Source: Paracentrotus lividus (Eukaryota > Echinodermata > Echinoidea > Camarodonta > Echinidae). Taken from it: a stretch of 64,000 bases of DNA. Location: the NCBI GenBank assembly GCA_940671915.1, contig CALNVZ010000649.1:2929946-2993945 (forward strand), in the 5' to 3' direction. The notes under the pieces are model-generated. The model had not been told where the DNA came from. It saw only the letters and a list, made by a program, of their open reading frames with translations, and did not search any database. Within the stretch, counting starts at the first letter, position 1; each line of letters opens with the position of its first letter. Positions 20,602 through 33,148 of the stretch are shown here, one piece after another. Made by a program: the position numbers and the translations under genes.

Positions 20602-22475
20602 CTTAAACCCAGGAGTTGGACAGATAACCTGTAACCAATAGGTTCTTTTAAGATGGTTGCCAGTGGATCACCAACATGGCTGCTGGTGTAAGAAAGTTCA
20701 AGCTCCTACCAACCAATTATTTGTAGAAGGGGGCTAGATTTTGTCCACACCAACGGACTGTCTCAAGCCAAACTGCTTTATTTGTAGAAGGGGGCTAGCT
20801 TTCATCCACACCTATGGACTTTCTCAACCCAAACCAAATAGGTTGGTAGAAGCCTGAATTTGCTTACTCTGTGATTAACCCCAATCAATGATTTTTTTTT
20901 TGTATTATGGCTGCAATTGGATTACCAACATGGCTGCTAGTTGGTTTACTATCATCTAGTTTTTCATTGGTGCTCAGGTGTTCTCTCATTAAGTTTTAAC
21001 ATATTTGCATCTGTTCCATCCTTCCTTTTTCCCTCCTGTAGGTAATGGGTTAAAAAAAAAGTTCACCCATATTATGTCACAGCTCACTCAATTACAGAGA
21101 CTCATCTTAGAGCATTAGCTTGACAGGTTATGCACTTGCTATTCAAAGGGACTGGTCAGACCTTAAAATTTCTTGGTAAGAATTCATTTAACGCAAAAGA
21201 GTTATTCTGGAGAAATATTTCATTCATTTTACTAAATGAATATATGGAGTAGCGGTCCAATGCTTTTGGTTTTGTATAGACAAGTTATTTAATTTAAATT
21301 TTCCTTTTCCTACCCAGGTGCAGTGAGGTAGTCAATATTGCACTATGTAAAGGTAAAAGCTAGAGTTATGATAGTGTAGCACCTGCCGATCTGGCAAGAT
21401 CCTAAACTAAAAATGAAAAAAAATTATTTATCTATTCATTGAAATATAGCAAACATGCTAACTGATGGTATATTCAACCTTTAAGGTAAAGAAATGAAAT
21501 TTTGGAGAATTACAAGTCATTTTGCCAAGTACAGTCAACATTGATTAACAGAAGATTAACAGAAGAGCACCACCACTAGTGGAGGCTGTTGCTTTATAAT
21601 TTGATTTAAAAGTTGAATTATCGACTTTATATCGTTTTATATGATCCTACACGCGATGAATGGTGTCCTGGGACTGTGTTCTAAAGGCAATGCACTCTGG
21701 CTCTGCATGACAGATCGCTTCATATCAACCTTTGAATCGTTCCCCTTTCATTCTTCAAATTGGCAACACAATTGAATGGCTACCTGTCAGCGATATGTAT
21801 ATGAAGGGTTCATACACAAACTATTGTACACATAGCGTCCAAAAAAATCCAAAGCAATGCACTCTAACTCTGCATGACAAATTGTCACATAATTTGTGTC
21901 CCCTGAGATAGATCCTTGTTGGGTGATGCAGTGCTGATACACTTGTATATAGGAAGCAAGTACTTATGCACTTGTTAAGGCTTAAAGGGAATCATCAGGC
22001 ATTGTATTTAAAATAAATGAATTCTTGTTTATGACTATTAATTAGTAACCAAGACTCCAAACCTGGGATTCAAGACTGAAAAAATAGGGTCTGTATGCTA
22101 ATTATGTTAGTCTCTTTTGTAACACTAGCTATAAACAAGCAAAGTGAACACATTGAATCTTTGTGAAAATTTGAATTTTACTGTTGTAGAATATCTAGCG
22201 CCATCTATTGGCAGTAATAGTATTTCCCTAAAACTATGGTTTCAAAATAATATTTCATATATTTAGTTATATAACTCACTTTAAGAATGTTGAATAATCC
22301 TGTCCTCTGATTGGTCAAAAGTCTGGTCATAGTTTTAGCCAGGCCTGGCCAGGGAGGCTGAGCGTTCAATAGTCATTGTTCAATAGTCGTTTTTAATAGT
22401 TATTTTTTAACTGCAGTCAATTGTTGATACGATCCGTGATTTATAGCACAGGACAGAGTTCCGCGATTCGAACTT
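20602..22475. other. non-coding, with a short tandem duplication
   Basis: tatttgtagaagggggctag plus about 36 further bases occurs twice with a period of about 60 (20720-20838). Segments like gcaatgcactctggctctgc (21689) and gcaatgcactctaactctgc (21855) form another loose repeat. No gene is supported. Confidence 0.55.
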
Positions 22476-22679
22476 ATGGATGAAGATCAATTGCGTGATT
22501 TAATTCATGCAGCAGATAGTAAGAACACTAAAAATTCTGTGAAATTTCCGTGAATGTTTTTGAAGAATACCTACATGAAACTAGGCCTAATACTAATCTT
22601 CATAGCGTGAACGAACTGCCAAATTCGGAGCTGGATAATGTTCTGCAGAGGTTCTACGCTGGTGCTAGGCGAAAAAATG
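22476..22679 (+). pseudogene. Crypton/DUF3504-like N-terminal fragment, frameshifted
   Basis: ATG at 22476 opens MDEDQLRDLIHAADSKNTKN followed by SVKFP and a stop at 22551. One base later in frame the protein goes on: SVNVFEEYLHETRPNTNLHS, then VNELPNSELDNVLQRFYAGA and RRKNG, to a donor-like gtgagt at 22680. The pattern NT..S.K...NVF.EYL....ELD.VL..FYA..R.K(D/N)G is that of the N-terminal part of Crypton-type tyrosine recombinases and of the host proteins derived from them (DUF3504). One missing T in aaatttccg would restore the frame. The catalytic part was not found downstream. Confidence 0.55.
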
Positions 22680-22705
22680 GTGAGTTTTTCTTCGGTATAT
22701 AAAAT

Positions 22706-22801
22706 ATATAGTGACTGCCTTAATATTCGGGGCATGAGTTGTTTCTAAAGGCCCCCTCGAGCTTTAGAAACAACTATTGCCCCTCATGGCAGTCACTATA
22801 T
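22706..22801. repeat. inverted repeat with about 40-base arms
   Basis: TATAGTGACTGCC…GGGGCATGAGTTGTTTCTAAAG is mirrored by CTTTAGAAACAACTATTGCCCCTC…GGCAGTCACTATA around a short GC-rich loop. It lies directly after the Crypton-like fragment and could form a stable hairpin. Confidence 0.75.
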
Positions 22802-23937
22802 CTATACTAATATATGTTAGGAAGATTATCCTGAAAATGCTTGCCTGTCAAATTGTTTAAAATTGAAAAGACAATAGCTAATTTACCAGTAACCCGACAT
22901 TTTAGAGGAATATTTTGCACCATTTTTTTTTTTTTTTTTAAAGATATCATTTTTCAAGTGGTAAATATTTAATTGTATAATCCCAAAGTGAATTAAAAAT
23001 TTGTAAGGTCACATTCTTTAGATTGACAAAAACTATTTCCCAGATTTAGATTGTGAAAATTAGGGATGGTGTTGAATAATGTGGGCCTGTGTGCCAAGTC
23101 TCTGTGTGAGAGTCAATCTGTTGCTCAACTTTTATAACACTTGCTTTCAAATTTGTTTTGCAGGTAGGTTTTAATGTATTTATAGAAGAGTTAAGTTATT
23201 TAGCATGAAATTTTACCAAGTTCTCCCAGTATTATTGACTTATGAGGAAATTGTGGCTTGTCCTACACAAAGTTTGTATTGCCATGGCAGGCCTCATATG
23301 GGAAGGAAGACCTGTGGGTCATGGTCATTTAGTTGACCTTTTCCAAACCCAGGCAGCCCCTTCATCTCTATTCCAGGTCCTTTCTATAATGTCACGTACA
23401 TCCTATTGTTCTGTATTTTGTATTGTATAATTCATGTATTTTGAAATGCCGAATAAATAATAATAATAATAATAATATAGAGTATTTCCAAGACATGAAT
23501 TGTTGATTTTAGACAATGTGTCCACTATGATACAGTCTATACATGTATATTTAACCAGCCAAAGTTATATACAATGTAATAAATAAACCCTTTGGAGGGG
23601 AAATGAATTTTAAAAGCTTTGTATCTAAACATTTGGAAATAATCATACACCTGAAAAGTATTCGATATATTGAATTGAATTTAATTTTCAGTCATTCTTC
23701 ATAAGTACTTCTGCGCCTTAAACATTCATGAAGGAGTTAAATGTATGTCGCATTAAAGGTACCCTTTATCTGTGCTAAAGCGCAACTCAACGATAGAATA
23801 AATTGGATATGAGGAGAAACCCCCCCCCCACAAAAAAAAAAAAAAAAAAAAAAATCCCTGCATTACTTTTACAAAAATATGATATCTCCACTTGATTTCT
23901 ACCATACTACACCTAATTTATTTGAATCCATTTCTGG
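22802..23937. other. non-coding, with probable LINE tail and A-run
   Basis: At 23400-23477 the sequence ends in AATGCCGAATAAATAATAAT and further AAT units, like the simple-repeat 3' tail of a non-LTR retrotransposon on the + strand. The 5' limit is unclear. C-run and A-run at 23821-23852. No gene is supported. Confidence 0.45.
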
Positions 23938-24275
23938 CATATCAAATTTAATGTAAGGATTTAATTTAATGTTCTCATTACTTTATGATGGTATATTAAA
24001 TTTAATATAAGGTTAAAATTGAGTATTCTCTTGATCAGCTAATTTATGGCATATAAAATTTAATGTAAGGTTTAAATTTAATGTTCTCATTAGTTTATGA
24101 TGGTATATTAAATTTAATGTAAGATTTAAATTGAATATTCTCTTGATCAGCTAATTTATGGTATATCAAATTTAATGTAAGGTTTAAATTTAATGTTCTC
24201 ATTAGTTTATGATGGCTTTTTAAATTTAATGTAAGATTTGAATTGAATGTTCTCATGATCTGTTGATTTATGGCA
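23938..24275 (+). repeat. AT-rich higher-order tandem repeat (about 117 bp)
   Basis: About three units, each made of two halves of about 58 bases: …aaatttaatgtaaggtttaa…ttctcattagtttatgatgg… and …aaatttaatgtaagatttaa…ttctcttgatcagctaattta. Alternating half-units give a satellite-like higher-order pattern. Confidence 0.8.
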
Positions 24276-24339
24276 TAGTATTAATGTACTTAATTTATGA
24301 ATAAAGCATGTGTATATTTTGTACGTATTTATATAGTTA

Positions 24340-24950
24340 GATCAAGTGAAATGTTGTGTGTTGTAATAAATGTGCAGAATGATGAGAAATATAATTATGT
24401 TTACCTGTGATTTTTTATACTTTGAGGATATATAATGGGGTGGTTATTATGATTATAGTGATGATGATGGTGGTGGTGGTGGTGGTGGTGATGATGATGC
24501 TGCTGATGATGTTGATGACAATGCTGGTAATGGTGGTGGTGGTGATGATGATGATGATGATAATGCTGGTGATGGTGGTGGTGGTGTGATGGTGATGGTG
24601 ATGATGATGATGATGATGTCAATGATCTTGATAATGATGATGCTAATGAGGATGATGATAATAATGATTAAGTGCAATGTTGTGTATTGTAATAAATGTG
24701 CAGAATGATGAGAAATATATGTTTACCTGTGATTTTTTATACTTAGAGGATTTATAATGGGGTGGTTATTATGATGATAGTGATGACGGTGGTGTTGGTG
24801 GTTATGATGATGATGATGATGATGATGCTGATGATGATAATGGTGGTGGTGATACTGACGGTGATGGTGATGATGATGATGATGATAATGGTGATGATGA
24901 GAATGACGATAATGATGGTGATGTTGAGGATAGAAATAAATAATAAATAA
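24340..24950 (+). repeat. duplicated ATG/GTG trinucleotide microsatellite
   Basis: Two copies of a unit: a unique block (gtgttgtaataaatgtgcag … tttacctgtgattttttata … aatggggtggttattatgat) followed by an imperfect GATGAT/GGTGGT array, starting at about 24355 and about 24680. The His- or Met/Val-rich open frames across it are repeat artefacts. Confidence 0.85.
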
Positions 24951-25479
24951 TAATTAATTTTGTTTCCGTATTTCGTTATCCAGAAAGATGACTTCGTTTT
25001 GAACTTCAACCATAGCCCACTCAAGAGCAAAGATTCATTCAAATGTATTTATTGACAAAAAAATGGGTGGAACTCGACATGAAATACCCTCCAGGAAATA
25101 TAAGCTGGCGTTGGCGATTGAACATCTAGACGGGAAATTAAGTTTCTGTCGTTTTCTACTAAACACATTCTCCTTAGGCAAGCTGGCACAGAAAACGTGA
25201 AGAGTGAAGGACAAAAGGAAAAAGAAAAAGAAAAATCAAAGTTGTGACGTGAATCGTAAAATTTTGACATTTCAACATTTCAAACCACCCGGGGAATATC
25301 TTATTTATTTGTCCTGTTATTTTAGGCCTACGCATTTCCCTTTTGAGCTTTAAATTCGTTTGTGGTTATTTACCGATTACCACCTCTGTCGCTATATTTT
25401 AATAAAATGATTTTATTTCAATATATCATCTCTACTTCTTTTTATTTCTGTATTTTCTTTTCCCTCTTCCTCCGTCTGT

Positions 25480-25700
25480 AACTCCTTCTCTCTCTCTCTC
25501 TCCCCCTCTCTCTCTCTCTCTCTCTCTCTTTCTACCTCCCTCTCCCTCTTTCCCTCTTTCTCCTCTCTCTCTCTCTTCCCTCTCTTTCTCTCAGTTTTTC
25601 TCTCTCTCTACTCTCACCACTTTCTCTTTCCCTGCCCCATCATTCTTCTATCTTCCCCTCTCTATCTCTCCCTTCTCGACTATCTTCTCTTCCTCCCCCT
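25480..25700 (+). repeat. CT-rich microsatellite tract
   Basis: Pure and interrupted (CT)n with TTTC/CCCT variants across about 220 bases. Confidence 0.85.
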
Positions 25701-26160
25701 CTCTTGCTCATCTGACACTATCTCCCCCGAGATGCTCTTCCCCTGCCAAAACCAATTCGGAAATGCTCCAAGTCGAATTGGTAATGGAGGAAGAAGCGTT
25801 TCATCTTCGGGATTGTCTGGTCCTGGGATCGAATTACCAAGAGAGAATTACTGCAGACTGTAGTCACAATCATGCAGCGGCTCCCTCCAACCTCGGGAGT
25901 CACCCACCACATGATGTGCTACGCATGCGCGTCCACAAACAACGTCGCACAGTGTCTGTTTTCGTATCGTCGACGCTTTCCTAAAAAAAAGGGGGTGTTT
26001 TTCAAATTCAATCGCCGTTGTCATTAAAATAGAGATGCTTCAGCTTAAATACATGTTTTAAGTACTGCATTTCACGGTGTTTACGCCATTTAGGGGTATG
26101 TTTTCCCAGTCTGATGTCGAATAAGGGTGCGTCGCATTCATGTTTTTTGTTGTTTGTTTT
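25701..26160. other. non-coding, relatively CpG-rich patch
   Basis: A segment with more CpG than its neighbours, including TACGCATGCGCGTCC at about 25919, whose core resembles an NRF1-type palindrome. No gene start could be tied to it. A (TTTTG)n run follows at 26157-26195. Confidence 0.3.
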
Positions 26161-26599
26161 GTTCTGTTTTATTTTGTTTTGTTTTGTTTTGTTTTTGCCA
26201 CGGAATAGGCTGGGCACGCAGGAAGTTTTTGCAGAACCTTTCCTGCAGCCATTATCAAAACCCTATAGGCATCGCAGAAATGGACCTTTACGGACAACTT
26301 AACGGACGCTGAGGTACCCCGTCACTTGGTTGTGACCATTGTATTAGACAGTTCAAGATGGAGTTATCATTAACGAACGACACCCACATGCACTAGACTG
26401 ATAGCTTTCGAGTTGAATTAGAGAAAGGAGTATCATGAATAAAGAACCGAAGTCACATGGCTCGGTCGACTTTAAAGTAGGAGAAGATGAAAATTACGCG
26501 GCCGGAAAATACAATATCCTGAGGTTAGGATCGTGGGAGGTTCTTTCCCTGATCTGCGAGCCTGCAGCAGAATACACGAAGAGACGTGGCGAGTATGTA

Positions 26600-27160
26600 T
26601 TTCTTGGTATGATCCTAGGACAACTACTCCCGGACAAGTACCCCATGGTAACTTCCCCAGGACAACCACCATAGGACAACTGCACTCGGACAGCTAACGT
26701 CCAGGACAACTGTCCTAGATAAGGATGACTTCAGTGTCCATGTACTAACAAAAAGAGTTCCGATTAATAACAGATTTAAAGCAAATGTTTGATTGGTTCA
26801 CAGCGAAACTTTAATGTAAAAGGTCTATGCAACAAGGATCCTGATTGGTTAATTTATCGAGCTGCAATGGATCGTAACTCTTGATGGCACAGGACAATCA
26901 CCCAGGACAACTTCGTAAGGACAACTGCACTAGGGCGACCATCTCAGGGCGACCATCTCAGGACAGTACCCCAATCCAACTTTCCCCATGACAACTACCC
27001 CATGACAACTTTCCCCACTCGTAGAACTAGCCAAGCACCACTTCCCCGAGACAGCTAGCATCCAGGACAACTACCCTGGATAATTAACCCAAACAACTAC
27101 CTGACTAATAAAATTGTCCATAGGTAGTTGTGGGGGTATAGTTGTCCAGTCAATTGTCTG
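26600..27160 (+). repeat. GGACAACT motif cluster
   Basis: More than ten copies of GGACAACT or close variants, mostly followed by ACCCC or GCACT, are spread irregularly through this block (ccccaggacaaccaccatag, taggacaactgcactcggac and others), ending in inverted forms (gtagttgtggggg at 27123). A related cluster lies at 60655-61380 and a single copy at 57755. Confidence 0.7.
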
Positions 27161-29110
27161 GATACTTTGGGGTAAGGAATAATGGAGGGGGAGGTTTAGG
27201 GAGCAGAGTCGAGGGCGTCGCAGTATTAGGGATGCATTGGAAATCGCAATATTTCAACATTAATAACGCCCGTAGTTTATATTCCAAAGTTGGCCAACCC
27301 TGTTGTTTTAATCATGTTTATGACAATGTGCCTTGAGTTCACCATTTATCGTCTCTCTCCCTCTCTTTCTACTATGAGAATCTACCCTCTTCCTTTTTAA
27401 AACAGCTGAAAGCAGTAAGAAAATAATAGACAATTAATTCCAAAAATTATCCAACCTTTCCAGCGCATGATACAAATACATTTGTATGAAAATTCAGGCG
27501 AGTGCAAAAGGAGCATGCCCCATTTTTTGCGGGACGACATTATAGGCCTACACTATATCTCATTTAACCGTCAATTCACCCCAACCCCCAAATCCCAGGA
27601 CTCACCGCCCCTACATAATAAACTTTTTGCAGAAGTTTGGTAGCAACTGTTAAAACAAGGGGTCCTGATGTATCAAGTCGCTAGGGTAGGTAAATTACTT
27701 TTAATCATATTAAGTGCAAAGGCGGATACACCACTAAAATTCCATGTACAGGTTCATGTGCATGTCTGCTTAAAAATAGATTCAAGCTTTGATGTAACTG
27801 CAGTACAACAAGCCTGTGTTTAGCAAAATAATTGGGAACAGCTTTGCCCAATAAAGTAGAGGAAAGGGAAAGGATAAATAGGGGTAAAGGGTTGTGAACA
27901 GAAACCAGAAAGCAGGACATGGGGGGGAAAGGAAGGGTGGAAATGAAATATAAACGAAGAGAATAGACCGGGGACGCGATATTTAGAAGGGCGCCGCCGG
28001 TTAGAGGTGTAGACGGAATCGAGAGAGAAAATGATATTTATTGTTGAGTCTTACGTTCGATACTCCCCTCATTTTTGTGCTCGTTTTTCTCTTTTCTTTT
28101 CATTTTTCGTTTTTATTTTATTGTTTTTTTCCTCTTTCTTCTCGTGTATTCTTTTCTGTTGTTGTCTCATGTTTCTTGTCTTCATAGGGCACACCTCGCA
28201 GTAATTTTCTCGGGGTATCCACATTTTACAACATTGCTTTTCAATGGAACCCCCCCCCCCCCATTTACAAAGATTTATATTGAACGATCGATTCATTTCT
28301 ACTGAGTAACATAAGCATTTATTTATTCTTTATGTTTTTTTTCATGAAATAAGGATCATTTTTATGAAAATGTGTGTTATTTCTTTTGGAAATGAATAAA
28401 TTCAATCTGAACCTGGATCTAAATATTTGTTTTTGGGAGCATACATATAAATTTGTCGTGAGAGACAATGTGAGTAAAAAAATTGATAATTAGTTTTTTT
28501 TAAGTTTAAGGGGGCAGTGGGTTTATGTCCTGTTTCGTGCACCCATCTCTACTTTGGAACATCTTCGAAACAATATTATCATTAGGATTAGGAATATCTT
28601 GGGAATGATACATGCCTTATGAATATCTCGGAAACCATACTCTCTACCTCTCTCTCTCTTTTCTCTCCGTCTTTTCCCTTCCCATTATGTTCTACTCTCT
28701 CTGTCTGTCTTTCTAACTGTATTTCTCTCTCTCTCTCTCTCTCTCTCTCCTAGAGAGGCTCTCCCTTCCTCCCCTCTCTCTTTCTCTCTGCCTCTGTGGA
28801 GGGCAACCAACTTTAATATCTACAGAAGATCTGCCTGGATTGCAATTTTTTATCCCTCTCTCTTCCTCCTCTTATCCTCATAAAACGGTGAAAGAGAAGA
28901 TGAAAATTACGATCAAAGTCGCTTGAACCAAGATCTACGTATGATATAGCACTTGTCTTTCAGTGGCCAGACGTTTGAATCAGCTTATCTTATTCAATTC
29001 AACTGGAGAAAATCCGCCCGTACTAAGAATAAAAAACTTTCACCTGTGATTTTATAGGTTACCTTAAAATATCTTGATATACAGGTGCTGAATGAAACTC
29101 TTGTACCCAT
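27161..29110. other. non-coding, with T-rich and CT tracts
   Basis: Contains a C-run at about 28250-28261, a pyrimidine-rich block 28090-28160 and a CT microsatellite (28650-28790). The Arg/Lys-rich and Phe-rich open frames are low-complexity artefacts. No gene is supported. Confidence 0.5.
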
Positions 29111-29169
29111 CATATTTTATAAAGTGATGTAATAAAGAATATACCTAGAATACAACGAGCTCGTTTGTG

Positions 29170-29353
29170 CTTTTTTCTTTCTTCTTTCCTTTTTTCTTTT
29201 CTTTTTTTTTGAGGGGGGGGGGGGGGTCAAAATATAATTCCAATAGATTTGTTTGTTAATAAGCACCCAACAAGTACGGGGCATTGGTCCCCTATGCACA
29301 TTAACCCCCCCCCCCCAAAAAAAAAAAAAAAAACAACAACAACAAAAAAAACA

Positions 29354-29384
<31 letters not shown>

Positions 29385-29390
29385 CAAAAC

Positions 29391-29437
<47 letters not shown>

Positions 29438-29475
29438 CAAAACAAAACAAAACAAAACAAACAAACAAAACAAAG
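29170..29475 (+). repeat. T-rich, G-run, C/A-run and (AAAAC)n array
   Basis: A T-rich stretch ends in a G-run (29213-29226). After about 80 bases a C-run and A-run start (29306) and pass into (AAAAC)n with some AAAAAC units up to about 29470. Open frames on both strands here are artefacts. Confidence 0.85.
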
Positions 29476-30420
29476 AACTGATTGACCCCCATACGGTAAT
29501 TAGATAATGACCCCCAATTTTTATATCATTTTACACACAGTGGCCATCTTGGTATTGGGGTGATATGAAAAAAAAATGAATATTCAAATGTTAACTTAAC
29601 CTTCACAATCTTTCAGCGATCAGTAATTGTGGAAAAAGACTCGTTAAATTTGTGAAATACGCGTTCAGATTATTCACGCTGACAGATACTTGACCAATAG
29701 CGTTCATAATATCTAAGCCCTATAGCTAAAATGATGAAAATGGCAAATTTGTTGGCGGGGCTAAAAATCTAAATATATAAAATCCTTAACGAAATTATCT
29801 ATTATATATGTCTCGCGTCATCCGTCGTGATTAGATTTAGCCTTTGGGCAGACATTTTTAAGTTAATATTTCTCCCTTTCGAGAAATGACTTCGCGCTTT
29901 GCGTGTTACTCTTTAGGATATGTATTAATCCCTATCAATTACCGTTTACTGATCTGTTGAACTCTCTAGATTACCACTTTCACCTTCTTTTTTTTTTCTT
30001 TTCAAATTGTGAAAAATTTAAGTGCGATGATTGAGTTAGCAGGCAATCGCAGCCTCTTATTTTTAGGAAAGAGAAGTCTTTTGTGGTAAAAAAAAAGTTG
30101 TCAGTTTGGTGCAAACCGGTTTGTTTTTGATAGGGAAGTTCTAAATATTTCTTCTTCTCCCCCCTCTCTCCTTTCTTTTAGTCACTTTCCCTTTCTCTTT
30201 TCCCGTTCCATTTATCCCTTTTCGACTTTTATTGTTCTTTTTGACGACGAAATTATTTCATGAAATTTGAACCGAACTGTTGTGATACTGTCGTAATTAT
30301 CAACTATTAATTAAATATATATATCCATAATATTTCTTCTATTACATACATGATATAAGCCAACTTTCTTCGACGCTTGATTCAACTATTATAAATAAGG
30401 TATAATAAACTAATATATAA

Positions 30421-30600
30421 ATGCATGCTCTACCATGCAACATACTAGATTATGTGCTCGACAAATACTAAATTATCCCAAGGACACATTTATTTCACCG
30501 AGGCCGTAGGCCGAGTTGAAACAGATGTGCACGAGGGATAATTTATTATTTGGAGTTCACATACTAGTAGTTAGTAATGTTGCATTAATAGAGCATGCAC
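30421..30600. mobile_element. palindromic MITE with central CCGAGGCCGTAGGCCGAG
   Basis: The left arm TGCATGCTCTACCATGCAAC … ACTAAATTATCCC matches the inverse of the right arm (GGGATAATTTATT … GTTGCATTAATAGAGCATGCA). The centre is a short near-palindrome. It does not code. Confidence 0.7.
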
Positions 30601-30604
30601 TATT

Positions 30605-30941
30605 TATTATAGTAAATAGACCCCTAGATCTTTGACCTTGCTTAATCTGGTTTTATCTTTGCCAATGTTTGCCAAACTTTTGGTGCTAATTAATCTATTG
30701 TGACGTATATTGTTGCTCCGCGTATCTATTGTTGTACGCACCATTTTACTGTTATTACGCGCTAGCGCAACAAAGCAATCGATTTTGCCATTCATTTTAA
30801 CACAGGATAAAACCGTTCAACATAACAAAAAACCGTTCAACATAACAAAAAAGCGTGCAACATACCAGAATGTTGAACGACACGTGACACCCTTTCAACC
30901 AATCACAGCTGTAAAATACTACCACTATTTACTATAATAGA
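30605..30941. mobile_element. MITE-like, TATTATAGTAAATAG ends, with internal triplicate
   Basis: TATTATAGTAAATAG at 30605 is repeated in inverse at 30925-30940. Inside, ACCGTTCAACATAACAAAAA and two variants stand in tandem (about 30811-30870). It abuts the 30421-30600 element. The two may be parts of one composite. Confidence 0.5.
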
Positions 30942-31374
30942 TTAGCGCACGGTAAAAATAACTTATGAACCTTAGAAAATATAAGCAATAATAAAAATAA
31001 GTTTTATAATCTCATTACAAGCATGTATTTATTCATTTTTTCCAATTCACACGTATAAAACTTTCAAATGTTTTTTTCTTTCTTCAACAATACAACTTGT
31101 GAAAGCTGTGTAGTGAACAAATCAATATTTTATGCAATCATCATTCAAAAACATATTTTTAAAAAATAATTCTCAAGTTTGATAACTCTGTTGCCACTTG
31201 ATAACTTAAATTGATAAACATTATATCATTTATTAATAATCAAAACCGCGTAGTCCTACTATGCTTTTTTATGTTTTTTTCACTGTGATATTGACCAATG
31301 CAAAGGAATTGTTGAACAAAATATTTGTCTTATCACAATTGAAAACACAATATTCTTTATGATAGTGATGACAA

Positions 31375-31430
31375 CAATATATATTTATTTTTATATATAG
31401 CGCTTTGCAAATAACTGGTCAGAGCGATGA
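31375..31430 (-). mobile_element. probable LINE 3' end
   Basis: On the minus strand the sequence reads TTTGCAAAGCGCTATATATA then AAAATAAATATATA, typical of short non-LTR element 3' ends in invertebrate genomes. No coding part. Confidence 0.35.
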
Positions 31431-31504
31431 GAAAAAATCGTGGGGAAAAAATGGCTTTGGGGGGGGGGGGGTCGAATCTCTGACCTGTGCATTCCCAGAC
31501 AAGT

Positions 31505-31621
31505 GACAGAGGCGTCGGAAGGCTCTGCGGAGACAAAGGATTGGAGGGGCAAGCGACTGTATGTAAAAATGACTTGTCCCTCCAATCCTTTGTCTCCTTA
31601 GAGCCTTCCGACGCCTCTGTC
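31505..31621. repeat. palindrome with about 48-base arms
   Basis: GACAGAGGCGTCGGAAGGCT … AAAGGATTGGAGGG is mirrored by CCCTCCAATCCTTT … AGCCTTCCGACGCCTCTGTC with a 20-base loop. Only a few mismatches. A poly-G tract (about 31460) lies before it. Confidence 0.85.
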
Positions 31622-31694
31622 AGGTGTCATCCTGTGACTACGACACTCTTAGCGTGGTATCTTTCTTCGCGGAAACAAAATTGAGACAGATTTT

Positions 31695-31845
31695 CCAGCA
31701 TGGCATTGTACTAGCTTTTTCCGAGACGAAAGGTTACGTGGCACAAAAGACGGATTAGCCAGCATGGCATTGTACTAGCTTTTTCCGAGACGAAAGGTTA
31801 CGTGGCACAAAAGACGGATTAGCCAGCATGGCATTGTACTAGATC
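31695..31845 (+). repeat. 64-bp tandem repeat, about 2.3 copies
   Basis: CCAGCATGGCATTGTACTAG starts at 31695, 31759 and 31823. The full 64-base unit is repeated almost without change, so the duplication is recent. Confidence 0.9.
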
Positions 31846-33148
31846 TGTCTCCTGTGGCCCCAAAAATCCGTCGCGGCAAATCTGTCTCAAATTTCACTTG
31901 AAACATGATAATGGGCCTTTTACTGTTATAGGCAATGATAATTATGAAAAATTAATATGATGTTAAATTTAAAAAAAATAATAAAAATAAAATATTAATA
32001 AAAATTAATATTAAAATACTAATACTATCAATATGAATAATATGAATTATGATAATTATCATTTATGAATTAAATGATAATTATGATTATCTGTGTACAC
32101 AGAGCAATTAACTGTTGAATGAGTGAGTGTACTCTCCCACCTTTCTCTACCTGTACTTCGTTATTTCAAGGAACATACTATTTCAAAATGGCAATTTATT
32201 TCATAAAACTTGCTACACCTGCTATTCTATGAGCAATATATACATAATATTCATTAAAAAATATATAAAAAGAGATGGAAATCAATTGATATCAATGCGT
32301 TCTTGCTTCACTGGTCCAATATCACGTAGCCTATTTTGTTCGCTTCATTTTTGTAAATATCAAATCAGCAATATAATCAGTGAATCTGACCTCTCAAACA
32401 TTTAAATAAACTCCATCAAATTACAAAATAAAGGTTTGTGCTCCTTAATTGTAATACTTACTTTTCTTGTACCCATATCACTGTATATACAATTTAAAAA
32501 TTATGAAAAGTCGTCACCCTATTTGCGATAACAAAAAGCCGGCGAAATGACCTTATCAGTGCCAGACCGGGGATGCTCTTTTTACCCATTTTTAGGCGCT
32601 TTCAAATTCTTACTTGGGGTTTTAGGAGGGAGTGAACGCCCTCGGATACAATTCCTGATCAATACGCAGTCCAGTAGGGGATCCAGTCTTAAGTTAAAAA
32701 ATTGAAACTATCGGCCCATGCATAAACATAATAGAGCCGCTAGTGTCCCTAGACGATTGGGCCTGCCCAATCTATTGAAGTTGCGAATCATGGATCCGCG
32801 CCTCTAGTCCATTTCAAGATGCAATCCTCTTATCATTTGCTTTGAAGCAAAATAATGTAGATTCCTGTCTTACCTCAGAATGCAGATTCGTTATTATAAA
32901 GTCGAATCTAGTTAGTCACAAATCTTCTCTGGTCTTTGATTTGCTAAGAGGTTGATCCTCTGATCACATTTAGTTCATCGATTTTTCCAGTGAATTCGAA
33001 TTGTGTCCTGATATTATTCTGATTTAAACGACAACAAAATTTCCAGCCACTCATACAGTCATAGATCATTCCCGCTACATCAATCAGTGTTCAGTAACTC
33101 CTGTAATCGTGGTAAATAAATTTCCTATCTTGTTTCAAATGATTTTGT
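31846..33148. other. non-coding; possible 3' flank of the TMEM121-like gene
   Basis: AT-rich up to about 32100, then mixed sequence. The part near 32530-33130 lies 3' of the TMEM121-like gene on its strand and may include its 3' untranslated region. No clear polyadenylation signal could be fixed near the stop. Confidence 0.4.

Noticed and set aside
24401..25042. His-rich, Met/Val-rich and Ile-rich open frames
   Set aside because: Pure artefacts of the GATGAT/GGTGGT microsatellite.
25763..25984. 73-codon open frame in a CpG-richer patch
   Set aside because: No homologous pattern recognised and overlapping frames are equally open.
29117..29507. Long open frames on both strands (up to 118 codons)
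   Set aside because: They are translations of the (AAAAC)n array and homopolymers (Phe/Cys/Leu or Lys/Gln/Asn only), with no protein features.
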